From NCBI GenBank assembly GCA_038223055.1, contig JBBRHF010000061.1, positions 1 to 21,503 of the forward strand: a stretch of DNA of 21,503 nucleotides, in the 5' to 3' direction. Positions within the stretch are counted from its first letter, which is position 1. Every line of letters starts with the position of its first letter. This stretch comes from JBBRHF01 sp038223055 (GTDB lineage: Bacteria; Actinomycetota; Actinomycetes; JACCUZ01). Of this stretch, positions 7,501-14,230 are shown piece by piece. The notes beneath the pieces are model-generated. The model saw only the letters and a list, made by a program, of their open reading frames with translations, was not told the DNA's origin and ran no database searches. The position numbers and the translations under genes are program-made.

Positions 7501-8336
7501 ACCCCCTGGGTGCCCAGGCCGACGAGCAGTCCGTGCCACTCCAGCGGCGAGCGCAGCAGGTCGCCGAAGGCGAGCCAGGGATGGGTGAACAGGTAGGGGT
7601 GGATGACCCGGATCTGCGGGACGGCGTCGGCGATCTCGCTCGCGATGGTGAGCACCGTCGCGGCCGCCATCGCCCCCATCGGCACCTCGGTCAGTGTCGA
7701 CATGAACAGCCCGATGGCTCCGACCCCGGCCAGCATCGCCGTGACGTAGAGGGCCACCAGGGCCGTGCGGCCGAGGGCGTCGACGTAGGGGATCGTGGTG
7801 CCGGACAGCAGCGTCACGTCTCCGCGGGGGAACAGCGCCAGCCCGACGATGAGCCCGACGAGCGCCACCGACACCGTGCAGACCAGCGCGAACGCGAGGA
7901 TCGCGGCGTACTTCACGGCAAGCAGGCGGGTGCGTCCCACCGGTACGACGAGCAGGTTGCGCAGCGTCCCGGTGCTGGCCTCCCCCGCGATCGACTCGCC
8001 CGAGCACACCGACACCGCCAGCGGCAGGAAGAACGGCAGGGTCACGGTCAGCGCGGTGAAGACCAGGAACAGCCCGTTGCCGGTGATCTGGTTGAGGAAT
8101 GGCGGCCCCTCCTCGCCGGCCGGGCTGGACAGCCGCACGGCCACGCCCAGCAGGATCGGGGCACAGCACAGCACCGCGACCAACGCGAGGTTGCGCCGGC
8201 GGGCCAGCGCGAGCCGCAGCTCCGATCGCAGCAGCCGCAGGTCCGGCGCCCAGGTCCGGGACGCGACGCGCCCACCGGGCGCGGGCGGAGCGCCCCGGCG
8301 TCGATTCATGAGCTCGGCGGTGTCACTCGTCGACAT
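7437..8336 (-). CDS. ABC-2 type transporter permease
   Basis: The 299-residue integral membrane protein has about six hydrophobic segments and a layout typical of ABC-2 permeases: a basic N terminus, a first segment near residues 50-67, an extracytoplasmic stretch, and a cytoplasmic helix with GEASTGTLRNLLVVPVGRTRLLAVKY (near residues 117-142). The E(x)STGTLR...P(x)RxxLL pattern is the coupling region seen in bacitracin-type and lantibiotic-type permeases. Its ATG at 8336 overlaps the end of the ATPase gene by 14 nt, with GGGGGAGGG just upstream, so the two are cotranslated. The substrate is unknown; the BcrA-like partner suggests peptide antibiotics or lipid-linked substrates. It is the last intact gene of the minus-strand operon. 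Confidence 0.88.
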   Translation of the reverse strand: MSTSDTAELMNRRRGAPPAPGGRVASRTWAPDLRLLRSELRLALARRRNLALVAVLCCAPILLGVAVRLSSPAGEEGPPFLNQITGNGLFLVFTALTVTLPFFLPLAVSVCSGESIAGEASTGTLRNLLVVPVGRTRLLAVKYAAILAFALVCTVSVALVGLIVGLALFPRGDVTLLSGTTIPYVDALGRTALVALYVTAMLAGVGAIGLFMSTLTEVPMGAMAAATVLTIASEIADAVPQIRVIHPYLFTHPWLAFGDLLRSPLEWHGLLVGLGTQGVYIAVFLSLAWARLTTKDITC

Positions 8337-9333
8337 CGAAACCCTCCCCCGTCAGTGCCACGAACAGGTCCTCGAGATCGGGCTTCTGGACCACGAGCTG
8401 GCGTACGTCGACGCCGGCTCCGACCAGGGCGGCGGTGATCCGCTCGCTCTCCACCGCCCCGAGATCGGCGAGGACGCCGTCGGCGAGCACGGTCGGGGGT
8501 CCGGTGCCGAGCTGGGACAGGATCTGCGCGGCCCGCGCCGGCTGGGTGGTCTCGACCCGCACTTGCACCCCGGCAGCGGCCCGCAGCTCGGGCAGGGAGC
8601 CCTGGAACACCAGGCGGCCGTGGCTCATGACCCCGACGTGGCTGCAGATCTGTTCGATCTCGCTGAGCAGGTGGGAGGACACGAACACCGTGGAGCCCTC
8701 GGCGCAGACCTCGCGCAGCAGGGACCGGACCTCCCGGGTGCCCTGCGGGTCCAGCCCGTTGGTGGGTTCGTCCAGCACGAGCAGGTCGCGATCGCGCAGC
8801 AGCGCCGCGGCCAGGCCGAGCCGCTGGCGCATCCCGAGGGAGTATTTCCGGTAGCGCTTGCCGGCGGCGGCGCCCAGACCGACCCGCTCGAGCGCGTCTT
8901 CGACCCGCTCGCGGGACTGTCGGCCGGCCACGGTGCGGTCTCCGGCATCCAGCCGGCGCAGGTTGTCGCGCCCGTTGAGATAGGGATGAAAAGCGGGGCC
9001 TTCCACCAGTGCCCCGACCCGGGGCAGGACGGTCGCCGCGGCGCGGGGCATGGGCGCGCCGAGCATCTCGAGGTGACCCGACGTCGGGCTGACCAGCCCG
9101 AGCAGCATCCGGATCGTCGTGGTCTTGCCCGACCCGTTGGGGCCGAGGAAGCCGTAGACCGCTCCCTGCGGGACGTCGAGGTCGACCGAGGCGACCGCCA
9201 CCTGGCCCCCGGGGAACTTCTTCGTGAGCCCGTGGGTGCGGATCGCCGCCGTGGTGCCGGCCGGCGCCGGGCTCGTCGCGGGAGCGGCGCCCGGCGCCGT
9301 GGTGGCCAGCGCCACCTGGGGAGGGGAGGTCAC
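8323..9333 (-). CDS. ABC transporter ATP-binding protein, BcrA-like
   Basis: The 336-residue ATPase energises the permease encoded next. It shows Walker A GPNGSGKT (64-71), a signature variant SLGMRQ (165-170), Walker B LLVLDEP (184-190) with catalytic Glu189, D-loop GLDPQG, and the switch His221. The Q-loop position reads VGALVEGPAFHPYLNGRDNL, with Glu111 where most ABC ATPases have Gln. This E-loop is known from bacitracin (BcrA) and lantibiotic immunity (LanF) ATPases. The first 28 residues are Ala/Pro/Thr-rich and not part of the domain. The GTG at 9333 overlaps the upstream stop in a GTGA arrangement, indicating translational coupling to the LolA-like gene. The function assignment is firm; the transported compound is inferred only from the subfamily. 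Confidence 0.93.
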   Translation of the reverse strand: MTSPPQVALATTAPGAAPATSPAPAGTTAAIRTHGLTKKFPGGQVAVASVDLDVPQGAVYGFLGPNGSGKTTTIRMLLGLVSPTSGHLEMLGAPMPRAAATVLPRVGALVEGPAFHPYLNGRDNLRRLDAGDRTVAGRQSRERVEDALERVGLGAAAGKRYRKYSLGMRQRLGLAAALLRDRDLLVLDEPTNGLDPQGTREVRSLLREVCAEGSTVFVSSHLLSEIEQICSHVGVMSHGRLVFQGSLPELRAAAGVQVRVETTQPARAAQILSQLGTGPPTVLADGVLADLGAVESERITAALVGAGVDVRQLVVQKPDLEDLFVALTGEGFDVDE

Positions 9334-10490
9334 CGGGCGGCTGCGGCGAAGAGCACCGACGGCTGCACCGCTCCGACGTACATGCGCCCGTCGTCCAGCA
9401 GCAGGACCGAGACCAGCCGGGTGGTCAGCAGCCGGCCGGAGCCGTAGCTGCCCGACACCGGCTTCATCGCCCGGGTCAGCGCCGACAGCTGCTGCGCGGC
9501 GTCACCGCGGGTCTTGGTGGTGGCGTCCTGCAGCGAGACCCCGCGCGTCGAAAGGACGGTGGTCCAGCCGGTTCCGGTCACGGTCGGCATGGTGGCGGCG
9601 GTGCCGCCGGGGGCGACCCTCCGGTCTGGCGTCTTCCGGGCAGTCGCGTCCGCTCCGGGCCGCATGTGAGTCACCTTCGCGCCGGGCGGCGGAGCGAAGC
9701 GAAACACCGTGCTCGACGGCGTGGCGAACGTGACCGAGGTGAAGCCGGTCTCCACGGCGGGCCGTTGCGACGCGCCGGTCGAGAACACCTGCACCCGCAA
9801 CGGAACGGAGGTCTTGCTGTCCACGGCGAGGCGCACTTCGCGAACCAGCGACGCGCTGTCGCGGGGGGTCAGCACGAGCTCGTAGGCCGAGCGGCCGGCC
9901 ACCTCGGCGGTGCCGTCGACGGTGACCTTGGTCGTGGGGTCGACCGCGGCCAGCGCGCGGGTGGCGGCAGCCTGGGGGGTGAGCGACTCAGCGGCGGTCG
10001 GCGGGGCGGCCGACGTGCCGGTGCGCTTCGGCAGCACCACGTGCTGCGCGGTGTTTGTGCCGCTGGTCCATTGCCACACGTCGTTGCCGCGCCGGATCAG
10101 GTCGGTCTCGGCCAGGTCACCGACCAGGGCGATGCGGACCTTGTCCTTGCCGTCGGACCACACCCGCGCCGTGTGGGTGCCGGAGAGCAGCGAGGTGAGC
10201 GTGATCGCGCTCCCCCCGGTCTGCGGCAGCGCCGGCAGGCCGAGCCGCGCCGTCTCCACGACGGTGCCCGACATGGGTGTGGCGGGTGCGCTCGCGAGCG
10301 AGGCGAGCAACTGGGCCGCGGTCCGCGGCGGCAGCGAGGGAGCCGCGCTGGCCAGGTTCGGCACGATGACGGCGGTCGCGAGCGCCCCGACAACGACCGC
10401 GGGCACCGCCCACCGGGCGCGGCGGGAGCCCCAGAACGAGGGCCGGTCGAGGTCAGTCAGTGCTTCGGCAGGCGAGAACTTTGAGGTCAT
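9330..10490 (-). CDS. Exported or membrane-anchored LolA/RseB-like (DUF2092-type) protein
   Basis: The 386-residue product has a short cytoplasmic N terminus, one hydrophobic segment (about residues 27-47, AVPAVVVGALATAVIVPN), and then a beta-rich extracytoplasmic domain. Its phrases are typical of LolA/RseB-fold proteins, such as MSGTVVETARLGLPALP, VRIALVGDLAETDLIRRGNDVWQW, and YELVLTPRDSASLVREVRLAVDSKTSVPLRVQVF. No lipobox cysteine follows the hydrophobic segment, so an uncleaved anchor or ordinary signal peptide is likelier than a lipoprotein. I chose ATG 10490 because the segment follows it directly; the open frame continues upstream to 10631 but crosses the divergent promoter region. It is first in the operon with the ABC ATPase and permease. 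A role in sensing or handing over a lipid or lipid-linked ligand is inferred. Confidence 0.75.
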   Translation of the reverse strand: MTSKFSPAEALTDLDRPSFWGSRRARWAVPAVVVGALATAVIVPNLASAAPSLPPRTAAQLLASLASAPATPMSGTVVETARLGLPALPQTGGSAITLTSLLSGTHTARVWSDGKDKVRIALVGDLAETDLIRRGNDVWQWTSGTNTAQHVVLPKRTGTSAAPPTAAESLTPQAAATRALAAVDPTTKVTVDGTAEVAGRSAYELVLTPRDSASLVREVRLAVDSKTSVPLRVQVFSTGASQRPAVETGFTSVTFATPSSTVFRFAPPPGAKVTHMRPGADATARKTPDRRVAPGGTAATMPTVTGTGWTTVLSTRGVSLQDATTKTRGDAAQQLSALTRAMKPVSGSYGSGRLLTTRLVSVLLLDDGRMYVGAVQPSVLFAAAAR

Positions 10491-10512
10491 GACCGAAGCC
10501 TGCCCGACGGGT

Positions 10513-10534
10513 GCTGTGAGGACGCTGAGAGGGC
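10513..10534 (+). promoter_or_regulatory. 11-bp direct repeat, candidate response-regulator box
   Basis: GCTGTGAGGAC (10513-10523) is followed immediately by GCTGAGAGGGC (10524-10534); 9 of 11 positions agree. OmpR/PhoB-family regulators characteristically bind head-to-tail as dimers on 11-bp direct repeats. This pair lies in the 95-bp space between the LolA-like/ABC operon and the response-regulator gene. It is therefore a good candidate site for that regulator, controlling one or both directions. Confidence 0.45.
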
Positions 10535-10548
10535 GCCCCTCCGTTCGG

Positions 10549-10558
10549 GCACATGTGC
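10549..10558. promoter_or_regulatory. Perfect 10-bp palindrome GCACATGTGC
   Basis: GCACATGTGC at 10549-10558 is a perfect inverted repeat in the same divergent intergenic region, 28 bp upstream of the response-regulator ATG. It could be a second protein-binding site. A GATAGT at 10574-10579 sits at -12 to -7 relative to the ATG at 10586, so it may act as a -10 box for a leaderless transcript. Confidence 0.3.
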
Positions 10559-10585
10559 GTGATCGTGGCAAGGGATAGTGAGCAG

Positions 10586-11263
10586 ATGAGGGTGCTGGTG
10601 GTCGAGGACGAGGTGCGCCTGGCGCGGGCACTTCAGCGCGGCCTGGGGGCGGAAGGCTTCACCGTCGACCTGGCCCACGACGGCCGGGACGGGCTGCACC
10701 TGGCCCTCGAGGGCGACTACGACGCCGTGATCCTCGACATCATGCTGCCGCTGCTCTCCGGCTACCGGGTGTGCCAGGCCCTGCGCGAGGCGGGCAACTG
10801 GGTGCCGGTGCTGATGCTCTCGGCCAAGGACGGGGAGCACGACCAGGCCGACGGGCTCGACCTGGGTGCCGACGACTACCTCACCAAGCCGTTCTCCTAC
10901 GTCGTGCTGCTCGCCCGGCTGCGCGCCCTGCTGCGCCGGGGAGCGCCGGACCGCCCGGCCGTCCTCGCCGCGGGCGACCTGACGCTGGACCCCGCGACCC
11001 GTCGGGTCCACCGCGGCGAGACCGAGATCGCCTTGACGCCGCGGGAGTTCTCGCTGCTGGAGTTCCTCCTGCGCCACCCCGGTGAGGCGCTGTCCAAGTC
11101 GCGCATCCTCACCCACGTCTGGGACGCCAACTACGAAGGGGACCCCAACGTCGTCGAGGTCTACGTCGGCTACCTGCGGCGCAAGGTCGACGCGCCGTTC
11201 GGGCGCAGGTCGCTGGAGACGGTGCGCGGGGCCGGCTACCGGCTGGCCTCCGACGGTGGCTGA
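10586..11263 (+). CDS. Two-component response regulator, OmpR/PhoB family
   Basis: The 225-residue product has an N-terminal receiver domain with acidic residues Glu7/Asp8 in VVEDE, phospho-acceptor Asp51 in AVILDIMLP, and Lys101 in DYLTKPF. A C-terminal winged-helix DNA-binding domain follows, with LTPREFSLLEFLLRHPGEALSK, VEVYVGYLRRK and ETVRGAGYRL. ATG 10586 is preferred to the upstream in-frame ATG at 10553 because receiver homology begins at MRVLVVEDE. AAGGGA lies 10 nt upstream, or the transcript may be leaderless with GATAGT as the -10 box. The stop lies inside the first copy of a 15-nt tandem repeat that also holds the kinase start, so the two are overlapped and coupled. It probably controls the divergent LolA-like/ABC operon. 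Confidence 0.95.
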   Translation: MRVLVVEDEVRLARALQRGLGAEGFTVDLAHDGRDGLHLALEGDYDAVILDIMLPLLSGYRVCQALREAGNWVPVLMLSAKDGEHDQADGLDLGADDYLTKPFSYVVLLARLRALLRRGAPDRPAVLAAGDLTLDPATRRVHRGETEIALTPREFSLLEFLLRHPGEALSKSRILTHVWDANYEGDPNVVEVYVGYLRRKVDAPFGRRSLETVRGAGYRLASDGG

Positions 11264-11300
11264 GGAGTCGGTGGCTGAGGAGTCGGTGGCTGAGGAGTCG
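11256..11300. repeat. Tandem 3x15-nt repeat carrying GTG starts at the kinase gene start
   Basis: GTGGCTGAGGAGTCG occurs three times in perfect head-to-tail order (11256-11270, 11271-11285, 11286-11300). Each copy begins with an in-frame GTG and contains GAGGAG, a Shine-Dalgarno-like hexamer, 3 nt before the next copy. The first copy also contains the TGA stop of the response-regulator gene (11261-11263). It encodes VAEES three times. Confidence 0.95.
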
Positions 11301-12722
11301 CACGAGCGGTCGCCGGACCCGGGGCGGCGCACCGGGCGCTGGTTGCGCTTGGGCGTGCGGGCTCGGCTCACCCTGGCTGCCACGGCCCTTGTCGCGGTGG
11401 GCCTCGCCGCGGGCGCCATGCTGCTCACCGTCGCCCTGCAACGCTCGCTGCTCCGGTCGCTGGATGAGTCGGCCCACCAGCAGGCCGCGGGTGTCGCGAC
11501 CCTGGCCCGGACCGGCAACCTGCCCGCCACGATCCCGGTCGCCGGCGGCACCTCGGTCGTGCAGGTCGTCGACGGGCGTGGCCGGGTGCGGGCCTCCTCC
11601 CCCGGCGGCGACGCGCTGGTGCCGCTGCTGGCGGGGGCGGCCCTCGCCGACGTACGCCGGGGGCGGGCCCGGGAGGTGCCCGGCTCGCGGATCGGGGTTG
11701 ACGGCCGGCTGCGGATCGTCGGCGCCCCCGCGGGCACCAGGTCAGACCCGCTGACCGTGCTCGTGGCGGTCTCGCTCAACGAGGTCGCCGGCAGCGTGCG
11801 CGTCGTCGTCGGCGCGCTGCTCGTGGGGGCACCCCTGCTCGTCGCGGGGTTCGCCGCTGCGTGCTGGCTGCTCGTCGGGTCGGCGCTGCGCCCGGTCGCC
11901 GCGCTGCGCCGGGGAGCCGCCGACATCACCGGGACACGCACGGCGCGGCGCCTGCCGGTGCCCGTGGCCCGGGACGAGGTGGCCCGGCTGGCGATCACCC
12001 TCAACGACATGCTCGATCGGCTGGCCGTGGCCGGCACCCGGCAGCGGGCGTTCGTGGCCGACGCCGCCCACGAGCTGCGCAGCCCGCTGGCTTCGATGCG
12101 CACCCAGCTCGAGGTGGCCCAGCGCCACCCCGAGGTCACCGACCTGGCCGAGACCACCGCCGATGTGCTGGCCGACGTCGCCCGGCTGTCTCGCCTCGTC
12201 GACGACCTGCTGTTGCTGGCCCGGCTCGACGACGGTGGCCGCCAGGCGACCGACCGCGCTCGGGGCAGCACCGTCGACCTGCGCGCCCTGGCCGCGGCGG
12301 CGGTGGCGCGCACCCGCGGACGCGTGCCGGTGCGGCTCGTGAGCACGGCGACGGACTTCGCGGCGCCGGTCGAGGTTCGCGCCGATGCGGACGCTCTGGA
12401 CCGGGTGCTCGACAACCTGCTGGCCAACGCCGTGCGGCACGCGGAGTCGGGAGTGATTGTCGAGGTGTCCCGGGACGGGCCGGCGGCCCGGGTCAGCGTC
12501 ACCGACGACGGGCCGGGCATCCCGCCCGAGGCCCGCGCCCGCGTGTTCGAGCGGTTCGCCCGCGTGGACGAGTCACGCAGCCAGGACGCCGGCGGCAGCG
12601 GACTCGGCCTGTCCATCGTGCGCGAGATCGTGCGCGCTCACTCCGGGGACGTGCGCTTGGAAGACGCCGCGCCCGGCCTGCGCGCCGTGGTCACGCTGCC
12701 CTCCCGTGGCCGGCCGGTTTGA
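11256..12722 (+). CDS. Sensor histidine kinase, HAMP-containing, class I
   Basis: Numbered from GTG 11256 the product has 488 residues. Features in order: membrane segment near 36-60, extracytoplasmic sensor of roughly 120 residues, second membrane segment near 183-210, HAMP near 211-262, H-box FVADAAHELRSPL with phospho-acceptor His272, N-box DNLLANAVRHA (386-396), G1 DDGPGIPP (417-424), F-box ERFARV (432-437) and G2 GGSGLGLSIV (446-455). It is complete. It overlaps the response-regulator stop by 8 nt. Three in-frame GTG codons (11256, 11271, 11286) lie in a tandem repeat, so the true start is ambiguous among proteins of 488, 483 and 478 residues. As the partner of the adjacent regulator it likely senses envelope damage or an antimicrobial, but the sensor domain itself is not recognised. 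Confidence 0.93.
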   Translation: MAEESVAEESVAEESHERSPDPGRRTGRWLRLGVRARLTLAATALVAVGLAAGAMLLTVALQRSLLRSLDESAHQQAAGVATLARTGNLPATIPVAGGTSVVQVVDGRGRVRASSPGGDALVPLLAGAALADVRRGRAREVPGSRIGVDGRLRIVGAPAGTRSDPLTVLVAVSLNEVAGSVRVVVGALLVGAPLLVAGFAAACWLLVGSALRPVAALRRGAADITGTRTARRLPVPVARDEVARLAITLNDMLDRLAVAGTRQRAFVADAAHELRSPLASMRTQLEVAQRHPEVTDLAETTADVLADVARLSRLVDDLLLLARLDDGGRQATDRARGSTVDLRALAAAAVARTRGRVPVRLVSTATDFAAPVEVRADADALDRVLDNLLANAVRHAESGVIVEVSRDGPAARVSVTDDGPGIPPEARARVFERFARVDESRSQDAGGSGLGLSIVREIVRAHSGDVRLEDAAPGLRAVVTLPSRGRPV

Positions 12723-12753
12723 CCCTGATGGCCGTTTCTGAACTCGTGGCCCT

Positions 12754-12759
12754 ATGATC
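12754..12759 (+). promoter_or_regulatory. Candidate -10 element for the fructose PTS operon
   Basis: TATGAT at 12754-12759 is close to the consensus -10 hexamer and lies in the 111-nt gap between the kinase stop and fruK. Transcription would start near 12766, giving a leader of about 68 nt. No good -35 hexamer is found at 16-18 nt spacing, so an activator or an extended element may be needed. The inverted repeat GCAC-N4-GTGC downstream at 12767-12778 could be an operator, but this is weak. Confidence 0.4.
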
Positions 12760-12833
12760 CGGTTTGCACCACCGTGCCAGCGTGGCGGGCCGGATCGCGG
12801 GACGGGGGTGGTGGGACGGGAGGGCGAAGCACG

Positions 12834-13775
12834 GTGATCCTCACTGTCACGGTCAATCCCAGCCTCGATCGCACCCTTGAGGTCGACCTGCTGATGCGCG
12901 GCACGGTGCAGCGGGCCCTGGCCAGCCGCCGCGACCCGGGCGGCAAGGGCATCAACGTGTCCCGCGCGCTCGCCGCCGCAGGGCACCGGACCCGGGCCGT
13001 GCTGCCTGTCGGGGGTTCGGACGGGCACGAACTGATCCGGCTGCTCACCGCCGAGGGCGTCGAGGCACTCGCGGTCCCGATCGAGGCCTCGACGCGGTCC
13101 AACATCGGCGTCGTAGAGGCCGACGGCACCACGACCAAGCTCAACGAGGCCGGCGCCGACCTGACCCCCGATGAGATCGGGGGCCTGACCCACGCCGTGG
13201 TCGAGGCGGCCCGGGGCGCGGACTGGGTGGTGGCGAGCGGCAGCCTCGCCCCGGGCCTGCCGATCGGCTACTACGCCGAGCTGGTGGAACTGCTGCGCCA
13301 CATCGACGTACGCGTCGCGGTCGACACCAGCGGACCCGCCTTGCCGGCGGCGGTCGCTGCAGGGCCGGCCCTGATCAAGCCCAACCGGGAGGAGTTGGCC
13401 GAGGCGAGTGGGCGCCCCGTGCGCACGGTCGGCGACGCGCTCGACGCCACCCGGGCGCTGCAGGACGCGGGGGCGCACACCGTCCTGGTCAGCCTGGGTG
13501 CCGACGGCGCGCTGCTCGTCGAGGGCGCCCGGGTCAGCCACGGTGAGGCCTACGTCGCCGAGCCGCGCAGCACCGTCGGTGCCGGCGACGCGATGCTGGC
13601 CGGCTTCCTGTCCGCAGGCGGCAGCGGCGCCGCCGCCCTGGCCACCGGCCTCGCCTGGGGGGCGGCAGCGGTGGCCCTCCCCGGCAGCCGGATGCCCACC
13701 CCCGCGGACCTGGACCTCTCGGCCGTGCGGATGCACGACCACTACGACCTCACTCGTTCCCTTACGGAGGACTAA
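12834..13775 (+). CDS. fruK: 1-phosphofructokinase
   Basis: FruK phosphorylates fructose-1-phosphate, the product of the fructose PTS, to fructose-1,6-bisphosphate with ATP. The 313-residue product is a PfkB/ribokinase-family enzyme. It shows the opening ILTVTVNPSLDRT, PfkB signature 1 PGGKGINVSRAL (35-46), the substrate-loop SGSLAPGLP (135-143), IKPNREEL (181-188), and signature 2 TVGAGDAMLAGF with catalytic Asp252. I place the start at GTG 12834, since GGGAGGG (12818-12824) lies 9 nt upstream and homology starts at once; a longer reading from 12774 adds only a Gly-rich stretch. It is the first gene of a five-gene PTS run, and the EIIA gene follows after 2 nt. The PTS neighbours make 1-phosphofructokinase much likelier than tagatose-6-phosphate kinase. 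Confidence 0.95.
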   Translation: MILTVTVNPSLDRTLEVDLLMRGTVQRALASRRDPGGKGINVSRALAAAGHRTRAVLPVGGSDGHELIRLLTAEGVEALAVPIEASTRSNIGVVEADGTTTKLNEAGADLTPDEIGGLTHAVVEAARGADWVVASGSLAPGLPIGYYAELVELLRHIDVRVAVDTSGPALPAAVAAGPALIKPNREELAEASGRPVRTVGDALDATRALQDAGAHTVLVSLGADGALLVEGARVSHGEAYVAEPRSTVGAGDAMLAGFLSAGGSGAAALATGLAWGAAAVALPGSRMPTPADLDLSAVRMHDHYDLTRSLTED

Positions 13776-13777
13776 CC

Positions 13778-14230
13778 ATGTCAGACCTCATCACCAGCGA
13801 CCTGGTCGACCTCGAGCTCGACGCCCCCGACCGGGCCGACGCCGCCCGCCAGCTCGGCACCCGGCTCCAGCAGGCCGGGCGGGTCACCGACCTGGAGGGC
13901 TTCCTCACCGACATCAAGGCCCGGGAGGCGCAGATGCCGACCGGGATCGAGGGCGGCATCGGGATCCCGCACTGCCGTTCGGCGCATGTCACGGAGCCGA
14001 CCCTGGGTTTCGGGCGGTCCAGTGCCGGCATCGACTTCGGCGCGCCGGACGGACCCGCTCACCTGATCTTCCTGATCGCCGCGCCGGACGGCGGCGGTTC
14101 GGAGCACATGACCATCCTCGCCGCGCTCGCCCGCAAGCTCGTGCACGCGTCCTTCAAGCAGGCGCTGCTCGACGCCCCCGACCCCGACGCGGTCGTCGCG
14201 TTGATCAACAAGGAGGTGCTGGGCATATGA
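13778..14230 (+). CDS. PTS fructose-specific EIIA component
   Basis: EIIA(Fru) takes phosphate from HPr and passes it to the EIIB domain of the adjacent transporter. The 150-residue product is a complete PTS_EIIA type-2 domain. Its phospho-acceptor His65 is in GIGIPHCRSAHV, and its C-terminal half has LIFLIAAPDGGGSEHMTILAALARKL, typical of the fructose/mannitol family. ATG 13778 is preceded by GGAGG 6 nt upstream of the start, located at the end of fruK. The stop overlaps the EIIBC start in an ATGA, so the pair is translationally coupled. In enterobacteria this domain is fused to an HPr-like domain (FruB); here it is separate and a full HPr gene lies further down the same operon. Confidence 0.95.
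   Translation: MSDLITSDLVDLELDAPDRADAARQLGTRLQQAGRVTDLEGFLTDIKAREAQMPTGIEGGIGIPHCRSAHVTEPTLGFGRSSAGIDFGAPDGPAHLIFLIAAPDGGGSEHMTILAALARKLVHASFKQALLDAPDPDAVVALINKEVLGI

Noticed and set aside
10553..10585. Upstream ATG start for the response regulator
   Set aside because: It adds 11 residues before the receiver domain's first strand and overlaps the palindrome at 10549-10558. ATG 10586 fits the family.
10487..12616. 709-residue minus-strand open frame
   Set aside because: It is antisense to the response regulator and kinase, which carry all expected motifs. Its Ser/Arg/Thr-rich composition is that of a shadow.
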